NCBI GenBank assembly: GCA_024364735.1 | Contig: JAGFNQ010005268.1 | Location: forward strand, 170,701 to 234,700 | DNA from: Boesenbergia rotunda | Taxonomy: Eukaryota > Streptophyta > Magnoliopsida > Zingiberales > Zingiberaceae | Length of the DNA stretch: 64,000 bases | Reading direction: 5' to 3' | Part shown: one piece after another, positions 10,785 through 22,509 of the stretch | Position numbering within the stretch: position 1 is the stretch's first letter | Layout of the letters: each line of letters opens with the position of its first letter | Position numbers and translations under genes: made by a program | Notes under the pieces: model-generated | The model's database searches: none | The model's input: the letters and a program-made list of their open reading frames with translations, nothing else | Told to the model about the DNA's origin: nothing

Positions 10785-12124
10785 TCAGTAGCCTAGACCC
10801 GATCTATTATTGTTGGATTTTTGACCACCCAACACCATACCTAAATCCTTAGATCCAATAGTTAATGTATCTAGGGTTTTCTCTAATTTTTCAAGCTTTG
10901 CTCTCAAAGCTTGATTTTCCCTTTCTAGGCTTCTAAACCTAGAATCAACATGTCTTCCTTGGACATTTCTAGACCTACCCATTCTAGGCATGTGTCTCCC
11001 CTTCTTGGGATTAATGTCTTGACCCTTAGGTCTAATGGTTTTGGATTTATCATGATGCATGATTTTTCTAGGGTTTTGATCTACATTATTAACCCTACTC
11101 TTATCATGATATTTAAATCCAAAATTATGCATGAGTAAATAATTAACATTATTTCTAACGTGCACAGAGGAATTTAAATTCAAATTGAATTTAAGGTTAG
11201 GGTTTACCTCCCTTACCCTTGAAGCTCCCCTTGCTGTGAGCTCCTCCTTTTCTCCTTTTTCTCCCACTTCCTCAAGTGTAACAATTTCTTGTATTCTCCA
11301 CTCCTTGGGTACTTCGTGTGGTAGTGTCTTTGCTCACCACACGTGAAGCATCGAATGTTCTACTTCTCCTTCTTTTCCCTACAACCCATGTTAGATGTTA
11401 AAGAAATTGACTTGGGTTTAGGGTTTACCTCCTTTTTCTTACCCAATGGATACTTGTCCTTGTAGTATCCCTTCTCATTGCACCCAAAGCATATGATGAG
11501 ATCCTTTGACTTTGCTTTGGTGGAGGTGGAGGTGGAGGCTTCTTCTTGATGCGGTGTTGAGGATGATCTCTTCTCCCCCTCAATCCTTGAAGTGGAGACT
11601 TCTTCTTCACCCTTTGATGAAGTCGATGGTTCCTCATCTTCTTGTGCCACTTCACTTGAGGAGGTGGATGATTCTTTTTCTTCATTCTCCTCCACTTTGG
11701 ATATTGAGCTTCTTTCCTCATCCGATTTGTCCAATTCATCTTCTTCTTGGACCAATAAGCCCATCTCCTTGGGCTCTTCTTCTTGTATAGGCTTTTGATG
11801 AAGAGCAATCACTTTGATCCATAGTTCATGAACACATTTGTACTCACCTACACGACTAATTATATCATTAGGCAAAACATTAAGTAAAATTGATATTACC
11901 TTAACATTTACATTCGATTGTGTTTGTTGCTCCACATTCCAATATCGTGGTTGGAGCTTTTTCCCGTGTTTATCTTTCGGTACTTCAAATGGTTCTTCAA
12001 TGGCAATCATTAGATCTTAATCCATGTTGAACCACATCTTTGTCCACATCCTCCAATAATCGAAACTCTCGCGGTCGTGAGGTGGAACGTTGATGTTGTT
12101 CCCCAATCTCTCTTCAAGCGTCAT
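10785..12124 (-). pseudogene. Sirevirus-like copia gag (element A1), broken
   Basis: This is a Ty1/copia gag of the UBN2 type. From a Met near 12124 the frame reads NVPPHDRESFDYWRMW, meets a stop after WFNMD (about 12017), and resumes with IEEPFEVPKDKHGKKL. An acidic Ser/Thr/Glu-rich linker follows (11600-11760), then a CCHC zinc knuckle with replacements (CFGCNEKGYYKDKY: the usual His and last Cys are both Tyr) near 11490, a stop near 11360, a second knuckle-like block (CFTCGE) near 11345, and a coiled-coil tail ending in GGQKSNNNRSGLGY at 10785. The terminal SGLGY block recurs in two other gags in this window. Stops and lost zinc ligands mark a pseudogene. Confidence 0.82.
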
Positions 12125-12178
12125 TTCCTCTAGCTCTTGGTTCTCCCGGAGGTTAGTCCATAGACGAGTGACCTTGGA

Positions 12179-12188
12179 CCTGATACCA
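12179..12188 (-). other. Primer binding site of element A1
   Basis: Minus strand reads TGGTATCAGG, matching initiator tRNA-Met for the first nine bases. It is 2 bases left of the LTR edge. Confidence 0.8.
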
Positions 12189-12190
12189 CT

Positions 12191-13072
12191 TGTTGGGGAT
12201 CGATGCACCGACTAGAGGGGGTGAATAGCCCGTTGCCCCCAATGCGTCGGTTTTCTTCCTACACGTGTTAGCAAGCACAAGCAGAAATATAAACTACAAA
12301 TAGTAAAAATCCAAACACAAACCATTTATCTAGTTTGGAGATAAAGCTCCTACTCCACGGCGTGTCCTTGAGGTGGACGATCCCTATCTGTCGGTGGATT
12401 AGACCCTGGAAGACCTTTGGCTAGCTCTTGTTGCTCCTTGTGGGTGGAGAAACCTCACCACAATCCTTGCAACAAACCTTGATCACCAAGACTACTAATT
12501 GGCCTTTAACAAAAGCAAATTTCGTCAACCCTAGCCAGCCAAACCGAGCTCCCTTAAATTGAGCTCATGGCTAAACTAGCCGAATCCGAACGTTATAGCA
12601 CAACATTCAAATTTCAGCAGACACCAGTAGACTGCAAAGAAGATCAGTCGACTGATCTTTCTGTGCCAACTACTAGTCGACTGATCCAAACATCAGTCGA
12701 CTGTCTAAACCCTAAATCTAGGGTTTCCCTTCCTGAGTACAATTTGCTCAGCACTCAGACCCTCAGGACTCAGCTGACTCTTCACCTAGTAGCATCGACC
12801 TGTTGCCTTCAAACCTTCTTCGACATTGGCTCTCATCCCTCGGATGCATACAAGTTCGTGGCTCACCGTCATGCCATCCATCACGTATGACTCAAAGTGT
12901 GCTTCCCTCGGCTTATCGTTCCTGCTTTGTCCACGGTCCCTCGGTCGCATATAAGCCCACGACTTGTCTTCTCATGCCATGCCTCACCAGACCCAAAGCC
13001 GTTCAGCTAAGCCCATGTGTATTCTGCAAACTTGCACACTCATACACACATATCAAATACAAGGGTGAACCT
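12191..13072 (-). mobile_element. Family-A LTR, 5' LTR of element A1, truncated
   Basis: Starts TGTTGGGGATCG beside the PBS and matches the inverse of the LTRs at 29606-30781 and 56230-57210, with AGTCGACTG palindromes near 12645-12700 and a shared block of repeated 'GCATACAAG' promoter-distal sequence. The last 70 or so bases seen in the other copies are absent: homology stops at 13072, where an LTR of family B begins. Confidence 0.82.
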
Positions 13073-14011
13073 TGTGGGATCATTTACAATCGATAGAGGG
13101 GCGGGTGAATATCAATTGAATAATTTTTCGAAAAAACAAGAGCAATTGCACAGTAGAAAAATTCATTGCTAACACTTGTAAATTTTACTTGGTTCGGAGT
13201 CGCGGTCTGCTCCTACTCCAAGGCCCACAGTCCTTGACCGTTTACGTTGGCACTTCTATATTCCGAGAAAATATTACAACATTGAATTCGAATACAGAAT
13301 TTTAAAGAAAATACATCAATAAGAAAATTCTATACCGACGACCGGAGAAGATTGAAAATCGGAGCCGCGGGTCGTCGTTGGCGCTTGAGACTTGAGCACG
13401 GAGCGTTTGGAGCAAAGCGCTTGAAAGAATTCGTAGAAAGAAGTTCATGTCTGAAGCATGGGGGTGAACCCCTTTATATACTAGTCGTTGGGGCGCCTGT
13501 GTTGAAGGGGAGCGCCTGACACGTGGCCCATTCTGCGCGAACCTCAATCCGCAGACTTGGCCAGCGCTTATCCCTTCAACTCAGGCGCCTAAGCTGACTG
13601 GGGTGCCTGTATGAACATAGGCGCCTCATATGCTGACGTGGAGGCTTGCTTCGAGTGGCTTTGGAAAGACCCTTGTTTGGGGCGTCTGTATCAACACATG
13701 CGCCTGTTCAAATAGGCGCTGACTCCATTCAGGCGCCTGGGAGCAGAAACTTTTATCCCTTTGTTCCTGCAACCAGGGTTAGTCCAAAACACAAATAACA
13801 CATAAATGATATAAGTTTAAGCATGATTAACAGCCTGAGCTGTCTTGGTTTTGACTTTGAGCTTCCAAATTGGAACCCTAGGTCGAACCGACGCCTAATG
13901 TTCCCTCCTACGGGGAAAGCGTCCTCACCTACTCCTCTCAAAAGAGTTTACCTTTTTGATAACCGGCTCCTCCGGTTGGACTTTTGCCCAATCCCCGGGA
14001 TCAGGTCTTCG
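13073..14011 (-). mobile_element. Family-B LTR, left copy, interrupted
   Basis: Begins TGTGGGATCATTTACAATCG and is nearly identical for about 430 bases to 25565-25999. It carries a minus-strand TATA box (TATATAAAGG at 13471-13480) and many GGCGCC-centred motifs at 13490-13740. It has no PBS on its left, so it is probably the outer (3') LTR of a minus-strand element inserted in the family-A LTR. It is cut at 14011 by the family-C LTR. Confidence 0.75.
13471..13480 (-). promoter_or_regulatory. TATA box of the family-B LTR
   Basis: TATATAAAGG on the minus strand, conserved in the second copy near 25974-25983. Confidence 0.6.
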
Positions 14012-17000
14012 TGTCACGCCCCGAGACCCAGGAGCCGCTGATCCAATAGAAAATCGCACAACACCTCCCCTGTCCAGCGGACAATTTACACATACAAACA
14101 ATATATATGATAACCCACGCAGTATATATTTGGCCTCAGGCCTCCAAAATAGATAAACACAACGTAAAAGTACCCGACAACTAAGTAAATCATACCTGAT
14201 TGCGGACCGGTCCGACTTACGACGAAACAACCAATACAAAAACCCCTTAGGACACACGATAACACTCCCAAGACATATACAAGTCCAATAAGTAAATATA
14301 AAAATAGACGCTACTAAGTACAAAACGAAACTATGCCGTCGCGGTGGGTAGGGACTAGCTGCTGGGCTCTTCTGGCGACTCCAAATATCTCAACCTGAAA
14401 TAAAAATATATGGCAACGGGTGTGAGTCCATAAACTCAGCGAATACCCAGCAGATATGCATAGTATGTTATAATAACAATAAGCATCTACGGTAATACAG
14501 TCTCATATCAACAATAGGAAAAAATTAGTACTGGAAATACTGAGGTAGATACATACCAGAATCCAGCTAACCTTAAAAGAGGGTAATTAGTACCAAGGGA
14601 ATATCAATAGACATATAATCTCAAATAATAAGTCTCCAGAATATGCATGTCAAACAAGTGCAAGAATCAAGTGCAGCAAACAATACACGATGCAAAATAT
14701 GCACATGGTGCAATGACATGTGTCACCCCTGACACCAGTCAGATCAACGTACACCTGTCATAGGGACGTCTGAACGGGTAGGGCTATGACAACTGTACGC
14801 ACCCTGCTATCACTGCTCCTAGGTGACCGGGTGGACAGGATGCTGGTGGAGACTCCGCTCCTACCCTAAGCAATGGGGGAGTCAAGCTCTCATCTCCTCG
14901 TGGCTCAGTACGAGAAGGGATCCCTGGCTGCTACCACGCCCGCGCTCACCCTCCAAATAGTGGCCGAACGGAGCAATACAGGGCAAATGCGCACATCCAA
15001 CGGTATCCACTAACCCATGAGTGGCCGTGTGCGCATATCATGTACCGGAAGACGATTAGGCTCAACCACAAGGGAGTCGCTGATCGCTGGCATGCAACAA
15101 TGCAAGAATGATGTATGATATGCACACATACATCCCTCATGTCAAATACAAGAGATACATCCCGATATCTAAGCATACATATAGATATGACAATACTTGA
15201 GACTGTATGAAACTAATAGCATAATAACTCAGGGATAAACAACAAGTATCCAGAACAAGCATAATAAACAAGGCTAGCGTATAATCTTACTGCAATCTAT
15301 AACCAACCATGCATAGCAATATGACAATATCTAAAAGATAAGTCAAAGGGTACCCGCCTCAATCGTAAGATGCTCGTATCAGAAAGAACCTCCCGTCCGC
15401 TAATCAGCAACAATAAATCCAATCAATGCACTGTATCAAAGGCATAATGTTTAACTACCATATTATATAATTTATAGCTAAACAAACTGCCTCAAATAAT
15501 TAGGATCGTTCTAATTATCCCTATTTCATTTAATTAACCATACCATACTAACATGGTTAGACCTTAACTATCCCCAAATTATCCCGATTAGATTCCAATT
15601 AGGGTTTGGAATTTGAATTTACCAAGTTAACTCATTAGGTTTAAATTCAAAATAAAATCTATCCCGTAGGTTAATCAATTACCAAATTAATTAGGCCTGC
15701 CCATCAATTCATCCCAAAAGTACCAACTCCACCTTCTGACCCAAACACAAATCCAAAATCCATACATCAAGGCTGCAATTCACATTATTCTACCCCATTA
15801 AACACTAAAATCCATAATAGCCCAATTTGTTAAGCCACTTCGCTTATCGGCTACATTAATTCATTAATTAATTAACCAACCTAATCATTATACACATGAT
15901 CACACCGAAATCAATAATGTCAACACAGCGATCTCCAAAATTTATTTGTCATTAGCAACCTCATCCAAACTCACAGCAAACTTCCTCCACAATAACTTCA
16001 TACAAAATCTACACTTATATCAGGCCACACATTAGCTGATTTCAAATTCACCCAAACAACATTGTGGATTCACAATAGCTTAACGGAAACTACAATCCAA
16101 ATCAGCAATATTTCAAGATACAAACCCAATCACATGGATCCCAAAACAATACATGCCAGTATCGAATCAACCCCACCTCTCATCTAAACTAAACACTTCA
16201 TGGAGCTTGTATGCCAACAAAAGCCAAAACAAATCTTAAGAGTTGCTCACTGCTGACCCCTGAAAATAGAACATGCTATAACCCTGGAACCCAATCATAA
16301 GCACACGGCCAGCACTCCTCATCTAAACCATAAGCACATAAACTGAAGTCAATTGCCAAAATAGAAGTTGAATCAAAATCCGATTGAAAATGCTTCTCTA
16401 CAGCTATGAATCCATCCAATAACATGAGCAACACCTAACATACCTGAGGCACCAACACCCATCTCCATCCTTTCCTTTATTCCGATCAACCGGCATCGAC
16501 CACCACTGCCTCTTCTAATGAAGTTTCTCCTGTCCAATTGCCACCCCAATCCCCGATCGACACAAGGAAGTGACAAGCTGCAAATGCTTGGAATGATTAG
16601 GGCTCGCCAAATGGCAATGGTCGCCTATGGCACTCGGGTAGCTCACGCCCCAACGAAGAGAGAAAATCGGAGCATAGAATCAAAACCTAGAAACTAGATC
16701 CATTCGCTACTTACCCGTGACCGGAGAGGAAGATCAGATCGGGAAAAAAAAAAGGTTTCGCCCGTGCTTGGCTGCGATTCGGGTAGATGAAGAGAGGAAG
16801 GAGTCGGCGTGCGTTGGCTTTGCTGCGGGCGAAGTAGAGCGAAGAAGATGGATCGGGCGGCTAGGGCTCGCGCAAAGGGGTAATATTAAAAGGGGGGTCT
16901 TTTGCAGAAAAGCCCCTGACATTCCTCAATTTCACAATAAACCCTTAGGGTTAATATTTTAACCATTTAACCCTCTCTTTTATTACAATCTACCTCAAAT

Positions 17001-17186
17001 AATCTTTAGGGATAAATTATTTATCCTTTCGTAGTTTAGGAGTTTATCCGAAACCCTTGATAAATTTTATATTTTTTTACAATAAAACCCCTTGGACTCC
17101 TCCCGTAGGGTCGGAAACCCTAGATCCTATCCGGAAAAATCTCGAAAAATTTTCTGGCTTGGATTTTCGAGTTGCCGTATTTTACA
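14012..17186 (-). mobile_element. Family-C LTR, copy 1 (3,175 bp)
   Basis: Runs from TGTCACGCCCCGAG to CGTATTTTACA and is followed at 17187 by a purine tract on the minus strand (TTAGTGGGGCAGAA read inward), so it is the 3' LTR of a minus-strand element. Copy 2 at 18469-21676 shares both ends and long internal blocks, while the middle (about 15400-16700) has diverged strongly. At over 3 kb it is very long for an LTR. The weak minus-strand ORFs inside it look incidental. Confidence 0.8.
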
Positions 17187-18468
17187 TTCTGCCCCACTAA
17201 TAAATATTTGGTCCCCAAATTTCATCATTCCTCATACGGCACACACTAACAACTAAACATGTCTGTACTCCTCATGTTTGTACTCCTCATGAGTACCCAC
17301 TTCGTCTGATACCTTAATGTTACCCTGCTATGGGCCAACTGGAGTTATCAATCCAGAGGTTATCATCCGATAACCAAGTACACCAGAACAACAATTCAAT
17401 CATCACACCTATCCAGGGCACTCAATCCTAAGATCACTGGTGCCAAGTCTATACTCCGATCCTCAAACGTAAAATGAAAATCCATAGGTATCACCCAAGT
17501 ATCCCCAAGATATCATCCTCCAAATATCACAAGTCACAAATATATATCCTCTAATAGGCCGTCAGAAGATAACATATAATTTAAAGATTGCGTCAATATG
17601 TCGTATCATATACTACAGCAATAACAAACTTCCAAACAATCAACCCCAGAAAGATCATTTATCCACCCAATGATCTATCAAAATGATACAATCTGGTAGG
17701 TCCCCTATCCACTAATAGAATCCTCAAAATACAACATACCATAGAGATTCTTCAATCTCAATCTACCTCTCAACACCAACGAGAAAGTCCATGGTGATAA
17801 CAACCTCATGATCCCGTGAACTAATATATCCACGATGGGGGTATAATAACCGAAAATCAGTGGACATTTTGACCTCCTGATTAATGTCCAATATCTCACC
17901 AGAAGATAAGGATACAGCTAACTCCACATCCTCCGCACCCTAGCGAGTCGTACATCCTGATGCATCATCGAGATTATCCAACCATATACACCCAATCTAT
18001 GAGTCAGAATCCCTCATAGAGTAGTGTATGAACTAGCGAGTCACACCGACCATCGACTCGTAATCCAGTACAGTCCAATTCCTCCACTCCCCGATCAAAC
18101 CCTCTAAGATCCTACTCCATAACAAGGAGCTAGAAACATGCTATCTCTCAGGAGTCTAAACATACTCATGAAACAATTCCTTTATTTCCCCATGGGTCAT
18201 CCTTGATACCATTTAACTAGAGGTCACCTAGTTGTGTAAGTGATTTGCCTCCACGCAAATCATAAGTTCGTAAGTACCTTCTTGGTTATTCAGACCAACT
18301 ACAAGCGGTAAACCATAAGTGTCAAGCAACTAGCACCACACTTTTACGTATTATCTCAAATCACCCATCAACATGTACTTTCCAAGTCAACAACAAAGTA
18401 GAAGTGATCCATGGCCAAAGCCACTAAAGAAAATCGAATGTATCAATCCGCTACTAATCATAATAATA
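17187..18468 (-). mobile_element. 3' internal remnant of family-C element 1
   Basis: Starts with the polypurine tract (complement of TTCTGCCCCACTAATAA). No intact coding frame: minus-strand open stretches (for example 17899-17705) match nothing I recognise. It ends where the second family-C LTR begins, and no primer binding site precedes that LTR. Confidence 0.55.
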
Positions 18469-21400
18469 TGTCACGCCCCGAGACCCAGGAGCCGCTGTTC
18501 CAATATAAAATCGGACAACACCTCCCCTGTCCGACGGACAATTTACACATACACACCACAATATAACAATACCACGCAGTTATATTTGGCCTCAGGCCTC
18601 AAAATATATATAGACACGACACAAATGCACAAGACAACTAAGTAAATCATACCTGACTGCGGACCAGTCCGACTTATGACGAAACAACAAATACAACAAC
18701 CCCTTAGGGCTCACGACACATACGACATATACATATCGCTAAAAGGAATATAAAACGATACACTACAAAGAACAAAACGAAACCATGTCGTCGCGATGGG
18801 TAGGGACTGGCTGCTGGGCTCTTCTGGCGACTCCAAGAATCTCAACCTGAAATAAAAAACATATATGGCAACGGGGTGAGTCCATAACTCAGCGAATACC
18901 CAGCAGATATGCATAGTATGTTATAATAACAATAAGCATCTACGTTAATACAGTCTCATATCAACAATATGGAAAAACTAGTACTGGAAATACTGAGGTA
19001 GATACATACCAGAATCCAGCTAACCTGAAAAGAGGATAATAAGTACCAAGGGAATATCATTAGACATATAATCTCAAATAACAAGTCTCCAGAATATGCA
19101 TGTCAAACAAGTGCAAGAATCAAGTGCAGCAACCAATGCACGATGCAAAGTATGCACATGGTGCAATGACATGTGTCACCCCCTAGTCCCAGTCAGGATA
19201 TCGTCCGCGACGTCCGCGTGGGTAGAGCTGTGACAAACTGTACGCACCCTGCCATCACTGCTCCTGAGTGACCGGGTGGACAGGATGCTGACGGAGGACC
19301 ACCCCCCTACCCCATGTATATATGAGGGAGCTCCGCTCTCATCTCCTCGTGGCTCAGTACGAGAAGGGACCCCTGGCTGCTACCACGCCCGCGCTCACCC
19401 TCCTCATAGTGGCCGAACGGAGCAATACAGGGCAAATGCGCACATCTACGGTATCCACTAACCCATGAGTGGCCGTGCGTGCATATCATGTACCGGAAAA
19501 CGATTAGGCTCAACCACAAGGGAGTCGCTGATCGCCGGCATGCAACAGTGCAAGGATGGTGTATGATAGATACACATACCTGAGACTATAAGGAACTAAC
19601 AGCATAATAACTCAGGGATAACTAACAAGTATCCAGAACAGGCATAATAACTCAGGGATAACTAACAAGTATCCAGAACAGGTATAATAACTCAGGAATA
19701 ACTATCATGTATCCAGAACAGGCATAATAACTCAGGGATAACTAACATGTATCCAGAACATGCATAATAACTCAGGGATAACTAACATGTATCCAGAACA
19801 TGCATAATAAACCAGGCTACCGTATAATCTTACCGCTATCTATAACCAACCATGCATAGCAATATGACAATATCTAAAAGATAAGTCAAAGGGTACCCGC
19901 CTCAAATGAAGATGCTCGTAGCAACAGGGAACCTCCCATCCAAGAAGTCCAGCACAAATCGATTAGGGTGCTGTATCAAAGGACATAAGCTTAGCTACAA
20001 TACCTATGATACTTAGCTAAACAAGCTACCTCAAATAATTAGGATCATTCTAATTAATAACATCCATTTAACTAACCCTTATCCAAATCAAGGTTGGAAA
20101 CTACTTATGGCACAAGTCAGAATCAAAAGCCAATTCAGATTCACAACAAAATGTGTCACCTGATAACAACTCCATATCAAAACCTAAAACCAAATGCCAT
20201 CCCTATTAAATTTGATCACAAGAGGAATTCCAAATTATATATACTGATCTAAGCAAAATCCTAAATATATCCAACGACACATATATCTCAGGATTCAAGA
20301 CTACCATTCTAACCAAAACTGCAAACCATTAAGATTCAACTAAAACAACATATATATTCCAATAGAAGCTCATGGCACAAGATTTCACTCAGGAAATAGC
20401 AACAACATTTTATCATATCAAACCAGGTTGCTCAAAACAGAAACCTCATGGCAACCCAACTACAACCATCGCACCTCAACAATTAAGGGCAAGAACAGAG
20501 CAACAAGAAGCCCAACAGAATCCACAAATCAATTTCCCCAAACCGATCTTACCATAAGAACTTACAATTCATTCGATCAACACAATCATCTAAGAGCTCC
20601 AATAACACAAATCCACAATCACAAAACTAAATCTGAATAGAGGCTTCCAATATAGCAACTCAATCCCATGTAACTCTTCCGAGATCAAACAAATCCCTAT
20701 CCAACCATCCAAAATCGATGCAAAACAATAATCCTTACCTGCGCCTGGCACAACTCTCCCCGGCAGCCAATTCTAGTCGGCACAGTGTGGTGAAACAAAG
20801 AGGACGAAATGGAACCCGAATTCAATTTTGAATTAGCCCTGCCATCACCCACGAGAATCAATTCATGTTCATCTCCTCAAATTCAATCCTTCAGTTCCAC
20901 AACAAGAAACAGAACAATGAAGCATGCTCAGATCGAAAGCTAGCTACTCTAGTTAATCTAGAGATCTTCTTACCTCTGCCATCGTTGATGAGTACCCAAC
21001 TCTAAGTCACCTATCTGATACGCTGCCAGCCCAATCTCTCCAGTGGGGCTCTTGCAGCGCAATGACGCTGTCGACTTGTTGACGGATAACAGCGGCCCCC
21101 AAATCGTCCGAGGTCAAATCCCTAGCTCCCGTTCACGAGAGGGATTGCAGATCAAGGGATTGAAGCTTCGATGCCGATTGGTTTCCGAGGGTGTTGTTTG
21201 CCGGAGGTGGGGAAGACGAAGGAGTCCGTGGAGGCGTCGGCTCTCGATCGGGCAGAAGCGGCGTGCCGCTAGGGCACGCGGCGAAGCAACTATTGCTACG
21301 ATCGGCTATGAAGGTGACTTAAGTGGTGGGTGTTTTTGCATAAAAGTCCCTCCAACACATGAAATTCCAATCATGCCATTAGGGTAGGGTTTTTAATAAT

Positions 21401-21676
21401 TTAAACCCTCGAAATTTGTGTAATACACCTCAAACCTCTAGGGTTAGATATTTTATCCTTTTAACCCCTTAGCTTTAGCCAAAACTCGAACAAGCCCTCA
21501 AATATTTAGATACATTTTTAGTTTAGACCTTTAAGATTAAATATTAAGAAATTTAACCCTTCATAGTTTAAGAATTCACCTTAAACCTTTTTCCCTAATT
21601 CGATAAACCCTAGACTCAATCCGGAAAAATCTCGAAACATTTTCTGGTTCGGATTTTCGAATCGCCGTATTTTACA
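18469..21676 (-). mobile_element. Family-C LTR, copy 2 (3,208 bp)
   Basis: Same ends as copy 1 (TGTCACGCCCCGAG and CGTATTTTACA), again followed by a polypurine tract (minus strand TTAGTGGGGGAGAA). It contains a 40-bp minisatellite absent as an array in copy 1. It appears to be inserted in the remnant of copy 1's element. Confidence 0.8.
19601..19800. repeat. 40-bp minisatellite, five units
   Basis: Units start at 19601, 19641, 19681, 19721 and 19761, with core CATAATAACTCAGGGATAAC and small differences between units. Copy 1 of the LTR has a single unit near 15217-15256. Confidence 0.93.
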
Positions 21677-21690
21677 TTCTCCCCCACTAA
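21677..21690 (-). other. Polypurine tract of family-C element 2
   Basis: Minus strand reads TTAGTGGGGGAGAA directly before the LTR end, marking the internal 3' border. Confidence 0.75.
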
Positions 21691-21848
21691 TAAGACCCCG
21701 GTGGCCGAAATATCTACATCGACTTCCACCTCGTCGTCCGAGTCGATCCACTGTCGAGCACCTCATCGTCTCCACGATAAGACCCCGGTGGCCAAAATAT
21801 CTATGCCCATTAAAGAAAAGTTCTTAGCTCCTATCTCATCAAATTCGG

Positions 21849-22497
21849 TCATCGGGATGACCTCCCCAGCAGTGATGTCGCGACCATGGTGATGAATGAG
21901 GGACGTAAGAATGTGACAATGGGGTGTGCGTACTCGAAATGGGTGGATATGCTAGACGCGTAGATGATCGTCTGAAATATGGGTAGACCGATGTCTATGT
22001 CCAGATGGTGGATCATCGCGTAGAGAAGGAAGGTGTGGAAGGGTCGCCTGGCTGTGACATCCCGAGTGGTCAATGGAAGAACACAGCAGATCAGAACACT
22101 ATAGAGAGCGTAGTCTTGAATGCGGAGATCGACGGACTGAAATCTCTCTACCGTCGGGACTCGCACATCTCCATAAAAATAGGAATAGAGAGTGTCCAGG
22201 TCGATATGCGAATAGGGATGATCGAAAGGAAGGTCAGTCAGAGGATAGCAACAACAAGTGGACTGAGAAGGTCGTAGTCCGAGGAACCAGTTAAACAGAG
22301 TTGGTGAGATAGTAAGTGGGATGCCCTGTACAGTGGTCGAGTAACAGAGGTCATCAAGTTTGACCAGATTATTATAGAATTCAGCACATAAAGTTGTGTT
22401 GACTGAATGGGTACAATAAACAAGTTGATCGAGCTGATAAAAGTTAATAACATCTATAGCGAGTGGGAAAGATTGGATAAAAAGCTTCTATTTAAGT
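21849..22497 (-). pseudogene. Env-like ORF (plant retrotransposon third ORF) of family-C element
   Basis: The minus-strand frame that is open up to a stop near 22497 encodes blocks such as EFYNNLVKLDD, PTLFNWFLGL and LLYAMIHHLDIDIGLPIF, then ends at 21849. Their order and spacing match the protein of 61870-63597 here, which belongs to the group usually annotated 'putative plant transposon protein' or env-like ORF3 of plant LTR elements. It lies between the internal region and the polypurine tract, the expected place. There is no Met near the frame start. A candidate short first exon (MPPR) occurs at 22707, followed by GTATAA, but the splice to the frame is unresolved. The function of this ORF in plant elements is unknown. 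Confidence 0.6.
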
Positions 22498-22509
22498 AGT
22501 ATGTCTTGA

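Noticed and set aside
14012..21676. One retrotransposon with two family-C LTRs and a 1.28-kb interior
   Set aside because: The right LTR has no primer binding site on its inner side, and each LTR is followed by its own polypurine tract on the right, so these are two separate 3' LTRs.
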